Assembly (NCBI GenBank): GCA_023014485.1
Contig: JAJOZX010008795.1
Span: 48,501-112,500 of the forward strand
Source of the DNA: Bathynomus jamesi
Lineage: Eukaryota > Arthropoda > Malacostraca > Isopoda > Cirolanidae
DNA: 64,000 nt
Reading direction: 5' to 3'
Shown here one piece after another: positions 1-10,387 of the stretch (its first letter is position 1; each line of letters starts with the position of its first letter). A program made the translations under genes and the position numbers. The notes beneath the pieces were generated by a model, which searched no databases, had not been told where the DNA came from, and saw nothing but the letters and a program-made list of their open reading frames with translations.

Positions 1-755
1 ATAATAGTCATGTATTACATGTTTGGTAATAAGAACAAAGCAATAATAGTCATGTATTACATGTTTGGTAATAAGAACAAAGCAATAATAGTCATGTATT
101 ACATGTTTGGTAATAAGAACAAAGCAATAATAGTCATGTATTACATGTTTGGTAATAAGAACAAAGCAATAATAGTCATGTATTACATGTTTGGTAATAA
201 GAACAAAGCAATAATAGTCATGTATTACATGTTTGGTAATAAGAACAAAGCAATAATAGTCATGTATTACATGTTTGGTAATAAGAACAAAACAATAATA
301 GTCAAGTATTACATGTTTGGTAATAAGAACAAAACAACAATAGTCACGTATTACATGTTTGGTAATAAGAACAAAACAACAATAGTCATGTATTACATGT
401 TTGGTAATAAGAACAAAACAACAATAGTCATGTATTACATGTTTGGTAATAAGACAAAACAACAATAGTCATGTATTACATGTTTGGTAATAAGAACAAA
501 ACAATAATAGTCATGTATTACATGTTTGGTAATAAGAACAAAACAATAATAGTCATGTATTACATGTTTGGTAATTTAAGAATAAAACAATAATAGTCAT
601 GTATTACATGTTTGGTAATTTAAGAATAAAACAATAATAGTCATGTATTACATGTTCGGTAATAAGAACAAAACAATAATAGTCATGTATTACATGTTCG
701 GTAATAAGAACAAAACAATAATAGTCATGTATTACATGTTCGGTAATAAGAACAA
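1..755. repeat. 42-bp tandem satellite, about 18 units
   Basis: A 42-bp unit beginning ataatagtcatgtattacat repeats head to tail from the first base of the window, so the array probably continues upstream. Because 42 is a multiple of three, the plus strand reads as a 14-residue peptide repeat (MYYMFGNKNK followed by AIIV or TIIV); this is a by-product of the period. Variants are clustered: the first seven units carry aagca, the next carry aaaca, two units near 560-640 carry a tttaagaat form, and the last three carry cggtaat in place of tggtaat. This pattern suggests local amplification. Confidence 0.97.
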
Positions 756-2223
756 AAGAAAAATAAAACATTGTGCCAATGAAATAACAATTATAACGCT
801 AGAAACATCACACGGAACAAAATTTCAAAGCTCTACTAGACCTATAAAAAAGCAAGACACCAAAATAAAAAACTAGCCCTAGTATTTCAGGACATGCTCT
901 TTTTATTGGTTTTTGTTAGAGTATGGTGCGAGCCATCCCACATGATCATTTTTGAGCTTTAAAAATGGGAAGTTTTTGTCATAAATTAATTTTGGCCTTT
1001 TTATGCCTTATAACTCAGCAACTAGAACAGGTAGGAAGATCTGGATTGAAACATTTTGTAGCATATAGGCAGTACTTTCTTGGTTTCTAACAAACACTCA
1101 CAGAATCAAGTAGATCCAGAGCTATAATTTTCTGAAAGTGGCTTCCCAGGAATCAAAATGTAATTTGGAGCCTACTTTGGGATATTTTATAGAAAATCTA
1201 TACTTCCTAGAGCTCTAGTAATGTGATTTTGAAATCTACAGTAAATTTTGACCCTATGAGCAAATTTTCAGAGCAGAAAGATTTGTTACTGTGGAATGCT
1301 GACTAGCTAAAAATGGCACAAATAATTTGGCGCACAATGTGATAGACAAAGTAGCCTATGCTCTTGGAACCCTAGTGACAGAACCATAAGAGATAGGTAT
1401 GGAACTAACACTTTGCAGAACTTCCTTTAAGGCTTAAAGGGATCTGTGAGCAAAGTTAGAACAAAATCTGACATGGTGAGGTGGGGCACTTTTCCAAAAT
1501 TGGTCCACTTGACATGGAATGACCCAATAGTGTTTAAGCCCATTTTTATTGCATGAATGGTACTAGTTTATTTCATATATACTATGTGCATTTAGGTGAT
1601 AGATTCCACAGCTCAACACAAGTGTTGTGGGATATAGGGAGGCCACATCTTGGGTTAGGGGATGCGCTCTGTCCTTACACACCCCATTTAAAGAGATTCC
1701 TCTGCTGAGTGGCACCCCCATAGTACTGTGAGGTATTCAAAAACTCATGATCTTCACTTGCCCCACAAACACCTTTAAATAGGAGACCCAAAATGGGTGC
1801 ACACACATTTCTACACTACTGTACAGTCTTTACAGCCACACCTACACTTTTCCTCCTAAGTATATATATTGTAATGTATATGGTTGTAAATTGTGACTTG
1901 GTCCGCAATTGATATGGACCGTGACTTATTTTTGGTTGGCAAAGTACTAGTATTGATGGGTACCATAATGAAAATGACTGGATTCTTTGGATCTGATATA
2001 TTTGCATGTCAGTTATAAATAGATATAGAGTATAACATATTTGTGGATAGTAGCCTATTATGACTTTGATCCTCTGGATCTAGAGATTCTCTCTTTAGTT
2101 TTAAATTGATAATTAATTAGTTTTAAATTGGTTATTGCCAATTACAGGCAGTTTTTACATAGTGGAGCCACCTCGATGGGCCGAAGTGGCCCCTAGTATG
2201 CCCACTATATAAAAATTTCTTAT
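756..2223. other. AT-rich spacer with no recognised gene
   Basis: No open frame with a recognisable domain and no clear terminal repeats were found in about 1.5 kb. A 63-codon minus frame at 1816-2007 has no recognisable motif and is treated as chance. A short imperfect palindrome near 2157-2210 (tagtggagccac / gtatgcccactat) may be a decayed MITE end. Confidence 0.6.
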
Positions 2224-2380
2224 CTTCTTATCAAGTTTGTGTTATTTGTGAATACCAGATCTAGGCAGTTATTTTTCATGGCATTTTCTGTTACCTCCTG
2301 TGTCAGCATAAACTCATTTATGAGATCCATCAGCATTTTTACTTGCTCCTAGGTCCTCTCTTATGCCCCCCTTATCTTTC
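2224..2380 (-). pseudogene. LINE endonuclease fragment
   Basis: The minus strand from about 2345 to 2235 reads an open stretch of about 35 codons containing CLDLVFTNN, preceded by a Met-Leu ... Asn-Glu-Phe stretch. The same motif is in the larger LINE-D copy at 38954-39268. It belongs to the C-terminal part of the APE-type endonuclease of LINE ORF2. Frames on either side are broken. It is an old fragment with no autonomous function. Confidence 0.7.
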
Positions 2381-3266
2381 TACCCACCTGAAGTTGAATA
2401 CACAGTCACACAAGGATATACTGTACTACTACCATATGCAATAAACATTTTATTATAACTTAAATTACTGTTCTCAGACAATATATTTCTAGAATAGTAA
2501 TGACAAAAAATAGGTATGCTCTTACCAGCTATAATAAAATCTAAACTTTTCACCATTTTTATTATTTTACACTCCAGGCTGCTGAATCACCTCAAATTTT
2601 CTGACATGTCATGCAAAGATTTTTTTTATAAGTTGGCCAAGCATTCTAAAATACTTGCACCTAATGAATCAGGCAAAGGTTAATCTTACGATTTCATCAC
2701 CTGAATTTTGAAAGCAATTATATGGCCATAATCTACATAACACATACCTCTGGGATTGGAGGTACATGACCAGTGTTGAAAGAGGTCAAGAGGTACAGAA
2801 GAAAAAGGTTGAGAACCCTTGTTTTAGCACATTGTGCAGTCTGGAGATAGACCAAGCTTCTATGCAATCCTAATTTCATGACTGGGCTAGGTTCCTATAG
2901 ACCAGGGTTTCTCAACTGGTGGGCCACCAGGCACCATCAAGTGGACCATGGGAACTTTGTATGTTAGAGTTGTGTTTGAATTATGATAGAAAAAACAATA
3001 AATTTTTTAATCTACTTCAATATGTTTTTCTTTTTCTGCCATTTTTAGTGCTTAGAACAGGGGTCCCCAAAGTGGTCGATATCGACCCCCAGGGGTCAAA
3101 AATTCCTTGGGGGTCGATTGGGGGTTGATTAGAAATTGTTGATACAGAAGCATATCAGCATCACATCATTGCACGCCTTATTAAATATTGTTGGTCAAAT
3201 CAGCATAATGTTTTGTACCAAAAGCAAAAGTCGTATAATCTACAAATTGGCAACCCTGCATCCACC

Positions 3267-3718
3267 CAGGGGCGGATTAACATTTTCTGGGCTTAGGCTT
3301 AGTATGTATGATCGGGCCCTTTTATTCATATACTGTACTATAAAAATTTAATTTTCATTGAGGGAGTAATGCATAATAGCGCACAAAACAACTGTGAATG
3401 TGGTTGAACGTATTTACAGCGCTGTGACTTGTGGCTAGGCTACAAATATCATAATTGATGCACATTGAGTAGGAGCATTTGCATAAAATTGACTGTCAGG
3501 ATATTATTAATGAATTCGCAGGCAAAAAATGTCGCAAATTACAATTTTAAATATTTCTATCATTATATATGTATTTCAATTTTTATGTATCTCATTTTCC
3601 GAAATAAATACTTTTGTTTGATTATTTTTTTTTACTTATACACATATTTTTGGCGGGCCCCTAAGACATCCGGGCCTTAGGCTTCAGCCTGTGCAGCCTA
3701 TAGGGCTATCCGCCACTG
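3267..3718. mobile_element. hAT MITE with perfect 8-bp target duplication
   Basis: The 452-bp unit begins CAGGGGCGGATTAAC and ends CTATCCGCCACTG, flanked on both sides by catccacc (3259-3266 and 3719-3726). Subterminal gggcttaggctt and its inverted copy near 3674 reinforce the inverted-repeat structure. It has no coding capacity; short open frames inside are chance. The intact duplication makes it the youngest layer of this nest. Confidence 0.9.
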
Positions 3719-3742
3719 CATCCACCCCGCTGACAGTTGTGA

Positions 3743-4078
3743 TTGCGCCAATCAGAAAGCATTGTGAGTGTGACGTATTTTTCCATGGATCTCGAAGCTA
3801 AATCACTGTTCAAAAATACAACCCTCAGTAACTTCTGGAGTAATGTGAATATTGTCAATAAGTATCCCAAACTTTGTGCAGCGATAAACCCCTTTTTACT
3901 TGCATTCCCAAGTTCCTATATGGTTGAGGCTGGTTTTATCTATGTAAATTCAGTCCTAACAAAGCAGAGGAACAAACTGAACATAGAAGAGCGTGGTGAG
4001 TTAAGACTAAAACTCACTAATTTACAACCAAATATTAGTGCTCTTCTCAAAGATCATCAACCACATCCCTCCCATTAA
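3743..4078 (+). pseudogene. hAT transposase C-terminal remnant
   Basis: A 111-codon frame just right of the nested MITE. It carries a Leu-Ala-Phe-Pro-Ser-Ser-Tyr-x-Val-Glu-Ala-Gly-Phe core followed by a Leu-Thr-Lys-Gln-Arg-Asn stretch. This matches the dimerisation (hATC) region of ZBED5/FAM200-type hAT transposases, where a conserved Ser-x-x-x-Glu precedes Phe-Ser. The BED finger and the DDE catalytic residues are absent. A functional protein is unlikely. Confidence 0.7.
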
Positions 4079-4591
4079 AGATGTCAGATGATCAATAAAA
4101 AAGGTAAAGTTAGTTTATTAAACTTTATTATAATATTTTACTATTATTATATATATTTTTATTTAGTTATTCTACCTTTAACTATGACTTATAGATTTTT
4201 ATTAATTAAAAAAATTAAGGGGTTGATAAAAGGTCAAGGATTCCATGAAGGGGTCGACAGTCAAAAAAGTTTGGGGACCCCTAGTTTAGAATGTATTATT
4301 AGTTAATATTCGTTTTTTGACCCAGTCACACCCAGCTATAACAGCAATATATATTGAATAACCAATCAAAGCTGAATAAGAAAATATATATATTATCTTG
4401 TGCAAATTTGTATAAAATGTACGTTTTTAAAAAAAATATTTTCTACTTTCTAATATGTATGTACGGTATATAAATTTCGGTGGGTTTGTTTATTTGGGCT
4501 ACCTTTTTTGGAAATTTTTCTTGGCTACTTTTTCTTGCTTTGGCTACTTCTTTCTATTTCTGGTTAGTGTGGTGATTTTTGTTCTACTGGT

Positions 4592-4936
4592 ATGACGTGT
4601 CAATCTTGTGAACTTGATTTCGAAGACCTAATCCACCTTATTGGCCTCGATGAAGATAAAAGTTTAGATGTTTCTTCCAATCATGGCATAATTCCGACAT
4701 CCGTGATTTGCCCTAAATGTAATACTACCTGTATTTTAAGACAAGACTCGAAGGTGTTTAAGTGCCATCAAAAAAAATGGAAGGATGTGAAATCATGGGT
4801 TTTACGTGCTAGGAATAGACGTCCTCATTACCGGAAATATTTTGCACGATACTTGTTCCTGGCAGAATATCATGATGATTATACAGTTCTGTATCACTTC
4901 CTTACTGCAATTGCAGAACTATATCCTCCAAAATAA
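4592..4936 (+). CDS. unrecognised protein with zinc-ribbon-like cysteines
   Basis: A 114-codon open frame starting at ATG inside the TA-flanked element. The N-terminus has Cys-x2-Cys (MTCQSC). A second Cys-x2-Cys occurs in ICPKCNTTC and a further Cys in FKCHQ, which together could coordinate zinc as a ribbon. The C-terminal half is basic (RARNRRPHYRK) and ends LYPPK. I do not recognise the family. The ribbon resembles the leading domain of Merlin/IS1595-type transposases, but no DDE residues follow and TA flanks do not fit Merlin. It may be the N-terminal part of a deleted transposase or an accessory DNA-binding protein. Confidence 0.45.
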   Translation: MTCQSCELDFEDLIHLIGLDEDKSLDVSSNHGIIPTSVICPKCNTTCILRQDSKVFKCHQKKWKDVKSWVLRARNRRPHYRKYFARYLFLAEYHDDYTVLYHFLTAIAELYPPK

Positions 4937-4945
4937 GGTGACTGG

Positions 4946-4973
4946 TTAGGTTAGGTTAAGTTAGGTTAAGTTT
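4946..4973. repeat. short TTAGG-like telomeric-type run
   Basis: Pentamers ttagg/ttaag occur about five times in a row (ggttaggttaggttaag and onward). TTAGG is the usual telomere repeat of many arthropods. The run lies inside a transposon between its ORF and its palindrome, so it is interstitial. Confidence 0.6.
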
Positions 4974-4982
4974 AGCACGAAT

Positions 4983-5146
4983 GCAAACTTTTCTGGTCAA
5001 TTTTGAGGTGTTTTGCACGAATCTGCCATCCGTTTCGTGCAAATGCGTAGTTTTCGAGATGACGATATCTCGAAAACTACGCATTTGCACAGGAAACGGA
5101 TGGCAGATTCGTGCAGAGCACCTCCAAATTGACCAGAAACGTTTGC
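4983..5146. repeat. long palindrome (about 78-bp arms)
   Basis: Left arm 4983-5060 (gcaaac ... ttttcgagat) and right arm 5066-5146 (atctcgaaaa ... gtttgc) are near-complete reverse complements separated by about 5 bp. Shared internal blocks include ctgccatccgttt and gcacgaatc. A transcript could fold into a long hairpin. The minus-strand 68-codon frame over it is a by-product. Confidence 0.9.
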
Positions 5147-5329
5147 TCTCATTATAAAAAGAGACTGGGTCAAAAAACGAATAATTACCGTATTATCAAC
5201 CAAGATACATTGAAAGCGTGTTTAAATTGAGCTAAACCAAAAATATGTCATTATAATTTGTGGTGGACCCCTGACCATTTTGAGACATACCTAGGTGGGC
5301 CTTGAGCTGCAAAAGGTTGAGAACCCCTG

Positions 5330-5430
5330 CTATCATGACTAACTTCAGCATATTAACCAGTCTCATCTTTACATCACAAACTACTGGTCATGGGATTTTG
5401 ACATTTTATTAAAAATGAAACAAGCTAAAT
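5330..5430. other. short spacer
   Basis: Sequence between the hAT MITE and the candidate exon. It contains the presumed intron side of the exon's GT splice donor (minus strand); nothing else was recognised. Confidence 0.4.
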
Positions 5431-5664
5431 CTAATTACCTGGCTCATCCTGACTTTTCTTCCACATTTTATTAAATTTACACCTAGGCCTAAGCCTACTA
5501 CTATCAAAATACGACGATTCAATTCCAACGACTTCCTTTGTTTTTATAGTTACAGTTTCAGGGTAGTCTTCTACGCCTGGGCCGAATTCTCGAAAGTTAT
5601 CACCCAACGGTGGGCTTACTCTTTTATAAAAGTTTTGTAAAAATAGACTTAAGGATTTTAACAT
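5431..5664 (-). CDS. candidate first exon of an unidentified host gene
   Basis: A 77-codon minus-strand frame starts at ATG (5664). It begins MLKSLSLFLQNFYKRVS, a basic amphipathic start that would suit a mitochondrial presequence, followed by an acidic and then a basic segment ending KSQDEPG. Near its 3' end the sequence reads GAGCCAG then GTAATTAG, a plausible splice donor, so the true exon may end at about 5440 before the in-frame stop. I do not recognise the family. Unlike most frames here it shows no transposon similarity, but it could still be chance. Confidence 0.3.
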   Translation of the reverse strand: MLKSLSLFLQNFYKRVSPPLGDNFREFGPGVEDYPETVTIKTKEVVGIESSYFDSSRLRPRCKFNKMWKKSQDEPGN

Positions 5665-6242
5665 AATTCACTGAATGTTATCAAACTGTCGATTTCATGA
5701 AATAAGCATAGTGAATAGGGGATTTACTGAAAATACTTGAAATTAAAGTTAGGGCCTACACGACCCCATACCTATTGCAAAGCTTATGCCTCGTACCTTA
5801 GCCTACATTACAACACAGTATCAAGAATTGTATAGTGCACAGATGATCGACGAGTTTGTCTGATTTAAAAAAAAATTTTTATTCTTGAGCTGGTTAAGCT
5901 CCGCCCATTTTTTGTGTCAAATGGATGAAACTGATTCTGGGAGAGATGTCATTGAATCTTGTATTGAAACGGGGAAAAATGGAGTGTCAAATTTCGTTAG
6001 TCTACAGTTAAAATACTTCCAAATCATCATCATATACCATAATTCACCGCATGTCTGTCTGTCTGTCTCCTTTTCTGGTCCAAACGGCTGAACTGATTTT
6101 CATGAAACTTGGTGTGACAACACCCTCTGGGCTCCCTAGAGAGTTTTTAGCAACTTTTATAGAGCTTCCGTTTAGTGGCCTCATTTTTTAAATAGCCTTT
6201 TCCAAAAAGATCTTATTTATTTTGATTAAATATTTTATGCAG
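5665..6242. other. spacer with a dispersed-repeat-like block
   Basis: No gene is recognised. Around 6050-6190 the plus strand has tandem gtct units followed by ggtccaaacggctgaact and then a statement-like run on to gaaacttggtgtgac. This wording recurs, from memory, in dispersed arthropod repeats of unknown class. The 68-codon frame at 5885-6091 is not supported by any motif. Confidence 0.35.
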
Positions 6243-6531
6243 TTTTACTTTGATTGATTGATTGTTTGAAGTTTTATATGGAGGAGCTCAGCCAATAAGG
6301 CTATTTACATCCTCCAAGACCAAAACACCTTGTTCCGCAAGAGAACTTCCACTGTTCCTACATCAAGTGCTGGGTCTATTATTATTGGGATGAGACAGAA
6401 ATAGAGAAAGCACACCATTACCCTCTTCAGTTCTGGGGCCAATTCCAGAACACTCAGAAAGGGATGAACATGAGGCCTGTTAGTTCTACGAAACATGAAC
6501 TGAAAGATGGAACCAAGTACTAAGTCAACAG

Positions 6532-7414
6532 CAGAGCTGGGCAGTATTTAAATACATTTGTATTTAAATACGTATTTAAATACATTTGTGTATTTAGAAC
6601 TGTATTTATAAATACATTGTGTTTCATGTATTTAAATATAGTATTTAAATACTTTAATGAGTATTTAAATACAATGTATTTAAATACTCAAAATATAAAA
6701 ATGTAAATACTTTTACTGGTTTAATACACGTTCTGTACTAGCACAGTACGACGCGTCGACAGTGTAGTACAGCATGGTTCATGTTTCAACAGTTTGGGAA
6801 AACATCCTCTCATAAAAAGACTGTTCCTCCGCTATAACACGACATTACCATCTTCGGCACCGGTAGAACGAATATTCTCATTCGCGGGAATCACTTTGAC
6901 TCCCAAAAGAAACTCTCTTTCAGACAAAACTTTTGAAAGATTGGTTTTGATCCGCAGCAACCGTGAAATAAAAGAGAATTCGTAAGGTGCCTTATGTTTA
7001 TGTTTACGTCTTATGTTTACGTTTATGTCTCATCTCCTCATTAATTGTTACTCATTTTGCAATGATATAATGAGTATAATATGTCACTGGTTGAACATCG
7101 TAAGTTCTAAGTTCTTTTGTTTTTGTTTTGTTCTAAAAAGGGAAATATATAATCGGAAATTAGATTGTACTCTTTCTTTATCCTTTATCAAGCATTTTAT
7201 ATTGTTGTTACTCATGAATTAGTGAATGTATATGTTAAAATTTGTATGTATTTAAAATGTACAGTATTTACAAATGTATTTTAATACAATTGATGTATTT
7301 TGTATTTAGTATCTAAATACATTCGTAAAATGTATTTAGTATTTAAATACATTTCTCCCATGTATTTAGTATTTAGTATTTAAATACATTCAATGTATTT
7401 ATTGCCCAGCTCTG
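6532..7414 (+). mobile_element. hAT element inserted in the LINE-A 3' region
   Basis: Ends CAGAGCTGGGCAgTATTT and its inverted copy ATTGCCCAGCTCTG are flanked by gtcaacag on both sides (6524-6531 and 7415-7422), a perfect 8-bp duplication. The subterminal regions are packed with tatttaaatac units in both orientations, which are likely transposase-binding or hairpin-forming repeats. Only a C-terminal transposase fragment remains, so the element is non-autonomous. LINE-A 3' sequence continues on both sides. Confidence 0.93.
6794..6985 (+). pseudogene. hAT transposase dimerisation-domain remnant
   Basis: A 63-codon frame with LPSSAPVERIFSFAG followed by a Leu-Thr-Pro-Lys-Arg-Asn-Ser-Leu-Ser-Asp stretch. 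This is the hATC signature, including the catalytic-site Glu of Ser-x-x-x-Glu-Arg-Ile-Phe-Ser. Everything N-terminal to it (BED finger, first two catalytic Asp) has been lost. Orientation is plus, opposite to the host LINE. Confidence 0.85.
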
Positions 7415-7422
7415 GTCAACAG

Positions 7423-8027
7423 TAACAGCCAGATGGAGTAACTAGGAGGTAACTGATTAATAAACCTGTGGGAATAAAAATCGGTATACAATGCAAGATT
7501 TAGAACTCTTTCAACCGCCCAGATGCCACTACAAACTTGAATACTTGGTCCATAGTGAAGTGTATCAACGGGGGAGAAAAACTATCCCCACCTAATAGGA
7601 CTGATAAAGTAAAGTCCCTGACACCATATTGCAAAAGAGAGAATCTTAATATTTTCCTTTGCCTAGTATAACATGAACAAAAAAGAAAGAAATGGGACGG
7701 TGTCTCTGGTAAATTACAACTAACACATAATGGGGAGAAGGCTAGTCCAATCCGGTGTAAGTAAGCCTGAAGGCCTACATGGCCAGAACGGAATCTAAAT
7801 ATTATAGAAGCTTTATAGTGGGAAGATGGTACATGTCAATTTCTTGTGCCCCAGGAAGGCTTAAACATAAACATTCCATAGGGAGTTGAGTGCCGTAATC
7901 TCTCCCATTGGGTTTTGTAATCATTTTGCACTGCCACTTTAGCTACTGCAAAACTCTCGCCTGGGTGGAAATATAGCGAAGTTATAGCAGGGAGGGAATG
8001 AGCAGCCCTGGCCAGCGTATCAACCAT
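7423..8027 (-). pseudogene. LINE-A C-terminal tail and end of RNase H
   Basis: The frame at 8027-7836 begins Asn/Glu-Met-Val-Asp-Thr-Leu-Ala-Arg-Ala-Ala, the last conserved block of LINE RNase H with its final catalytic Asp. Below 7836 the minus strand continues with a Cys-Cys-His tail (Cys-x2-Cys ... His-Phe-x3-Cys) typical of the end of I/R1-type ORF2. Frames are broken by indels. It abuts the hAT target duplication at 7415-7422. Confidence 0.7.
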
Positions 8028-8648
8028 CTCATTACCTGTAATTCCAACATGGCTCGGAACCCACTAGAAGGAAACCAGAATACCTGAAACAGAGAGGGTC
8101 TTCAATAAAGAATGGATAGAAGTTGTTAAAGCCAGATATGTAGTGAGTGTGGGTGAGTTGATCAGGTGAAGAGAGGTCTGGGAGTCTGTAATTATTAGGA
8201 CATTACAAGCATTACTTCTGGATACCAAAAAACATAATGCCTGTTGGATGGCAAATAACTCTGCTGCCTGTATACTATGATTGGGGGATAATTTCCAGGA
8301 AAAACACCTTTTATGATTTGAAATGAAAACAGCTGATGAACAAGATGGTCCAGGCACATCTATCTTAGATCCATCAGTATAAATATACAAGTAATCTGGA
8401 TACTTCTCTTCCAAGTATGCTGTGAAACACTGCACAATCACTTCTTTGGGGACAGGAGGTTCATATAAAAATGGGAGAGAGACAGGTTGGTACCAAATGC
8501 AATCTCCAAGGTGGGAAAGAAGGGAATACTGGAACTGTAAAAAATTTAAAATGTAATTGATACTTATTAAGAAGTCCAGTTGCTCTAAAGAAGAAGGCGG
8601 CTTATTTGCCACAGTCCAGTCCACTGCAAGGATCAAAGGATAATCCAC
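8028..8648 (-). pseudogene. LINE-A ORF2: RNase H domain
   Basis: The 194-codon minus frame contains IYTDGSKIDVPGPS (first catalytic Asp), a Ser-Ile-Gln-Ala-Ala-Glu-Leu-Phe-Ala-Ile stretch (catalytic Glu) and ITDSQTSLHLI (second Asp). The order and spacing match the RNase H domain that follows the reverse transcriptase in I, R1 and LOA clades, where it degrades the RNA template. The last Asp lies in the next frame (8027-7836), so a frameshift separates them. Confidence 0.88.
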
Positions 8649-10387
8649 CTCAAATGACTGACGTAAGGGGTGGGAAAAGGGGAAGCCAGAATATTGAAGT
8701 ACTTCCTCAGTGTAGAGAGATCTCTATCATATTGAAGGGCATGGAGACCAGTCTCACCCTGCAGGGCAATAATAGGAGTTGATGGGCGGGCACCCAAAAT
8801 AAGGCGCATGCCAGAATTATGCAATGTTTCCAGTTTCTTCTTCAAGGTGAAAGAGGCTGAATCATAAACAACATCAGCATACTTTATTTTCCAAGATAAA
8901 TGATCGGTAAAAAGTGAGAAGCGTAGATCGATCTGCACCCCATCGATGAGAGGCAACAGATTTTAACGAGTTTAGACGTTTCATACAAGATGTTACCAGG
9001 TAGTTAATATGACAAGACCAAGTCAGTCTGGGGCTGTCAAGGACCACTCCCAAAAACTGGTAGGATGTGACCATAGCTACTGGGGTGTTACTAATTTGGA
9101 TAATAGGATTCACTGAAACCTTTTGATGTGTAAAGAACATAATTTTAGATTTTTCTTGATTCAGGGAAAGACCCCAGGTTCTGCACCAAGATGAGAACTT
9201 ATCTGTTGCTTTTTGCAACATCTGTTGGGCTTCTAAAGGGGTGTAGCTGCCACATAGAAAGCTGTATCATCAGCAAACTCTGATGATTGAACTGGATCAA
9301 TACTTGGCATATCGGAGAGATATGCTGTGAATAACAATGGACTAAGAACTGAACCCTGGGGTACACCCTTTTTAAAGGGGAAAGGTGTTGAGTAGACATC
9401 ATTAATTAGCACCTGAAATGTGCGGTTAGACAAGAAGTTGTGCAACCATCTTAGTAAACGACCATGAATCCCCAAATCGCCTAACTTATAAAGTAGGCCA
9501 GTATGGGAGATGGTATCAAAAGCTCGACTGAGGTCAAAAAATATAACAAGAACATATTTTTTCCGTCGGAGAGCTTGGCGTATGAAAGTTTCCAACCTCA
9601 GAAGTTGATCCACTGTGCTTCTCTTCTTACGGAAACCACACTGCGAATCTCGAAAAACGTGACACGTTTCAAAAATCCATAGCAATCGCTGATGGACCAT
9701 CCTCTCTAGTACTTTACCCAAGCAGGATAATAAGCATATGGGACGATATGAAGATGGACTTGAAGGGTTTTTCTGTGGTTTGAGGATAGGAATCATGATT
9801 GCCTGTTTCCATGATGAAGGATAGACCCCTGTGCTCAGGCTATCATTGAATGCTGATAATAGAAATGGCAAGTACTCCAATGGAAGATGACTAAGAAAAT
9901 ATTTATGTATATTATCCAGTCCCATTGCACCACCTCTTGTATGTTCACATTGCCTTAAGGAGAATTGTAATTCCTGCAATGTGAAGTCCAGGTTATAATC
10001 TTCATTGTAATCAAGAAATAAGGAAGACTGCATGTCCCTGCAAAATTCCTCATCTTCAATAACTGCTACAGTCCCAAAAAATGAATGGAAGAAGGCCCCC
10101 AAAACTTCTGCTTTGTCACGTACATCACTTACTATGGAACCATTTACAACAATAGGGTAAGTGAAGTGTGAATCTGTACCCTTAATGATTTTCCTAATTT
10201 GAGTCCAAACCTCAGTGGAAGGTGTAGTAAAACTGAGGTTTGAACAAAACCGACTCCATGAAATTCGCTTTGCCTGACGAATAGTACGACGAGCTATAGC
10301 AGTTGCCTTATTTAAGAGGATCTTATTATATTGAGTTGGGTGATGAGAATAAAAACGCCGAGCCCGACGGCGGGTGGCCACTGCCAC
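8633..10387 (-). pseudogene. LINE-A ORF2: reverse transcriptase
   Basis: The main block (10387-9233, 384 codons) carries ordered RT motifs: SSYRPICLLSCLGKVLER, GFRKKRSTVDQLL, FFDLSRAFDTISH (first catalytic Asp), [13 protein letters not shown] and EFADDTAFYVA (catalytic Asp pair). The thumb and connection follow in shifted frames (9402-9199, 9221-8874, 8956-8633; note GLSLNQEKSKIMFF). The enzyme copies LINE RNA at a nicked target. At least three frameshifts inactivate it. Confidence 0.93.

Larger units (their letters stand above)
3058..4283 (+). mobile_element. hAT transposon (partial) nested in the MITE
   Basis: Termini CAGGGGTCCCCAAA and TTTGGGGACCCCTA are inverted repeats, flanked by gcttagaa and gtttagaa (7 of 8 identical), which fits the 8-bp duplication of hAT elements. 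The interior keeps one transposase remnant (3743-4078) and is itself interrupted by a 452-bp MITE at 3267-3718. The gggtcga subterminal repeats are present at both ends. It is internally deleted relative to a full hAT of about 2.5-4 kb. Confidence 0.85.
4309..5181. mobile_element. 873-bp TA-flanked element with 19-bp terminal inverted repeats
   Basis: Left end ttcgttttttgacccagtc and right end gactgggtcaaaaaacgaa are exact inverted repeats, and each is flanked by TA. It sits within the outer hAT MITE, 25 bp right of the nested hAT. Contents in order are a 114-codon frame with zinc-ligand Cys pairs, a short TTAGG-like run and a palindrome of about 160 bp. TA flanks suggest a Tc1/mariner-like mechanism, but no DDE transposase is present, so the class is undetermined. 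Confidence 0.8.
2903..5329. mobile_element. hAT-type MITE enlarged by nested insertions
   Basis: The left end CAGGGTTTCTCAACTGG and the right end ggttgagaacccctg are inverted copies of a hAT terminus. Flanking octamers are ctatagac and ctatcatg, so the 8-bp target duplication is only partly preserved. Once the inserts at 3058-4283 and 4309-5181 are removed only about 330 bp remain, with no transposase code, so it is a non-autonomous MITE. The right subterminal part is a run of GTGGACCCCTGACC and related sequence. Confidence 0.75.

Noticed and set aside
1..755. CRISPR-like array
   Set aside because: Units are contiguous with no spacers and the sequence is eukaryotic; the same applies to the 29-bp, 53-bp and 110-bp leader arrays.
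10..876. Open frames of 152 and 77 codons in the satellite
   Set aside because: They exist only because the 42-bp unit is divisible by three; there is no independent start context or domain.
2808..2823. ggttgagaacccttg, a possible second hAT right end
   Set aside because: No matching left end or target duplication was found upstream; kept only as a possible fragment.
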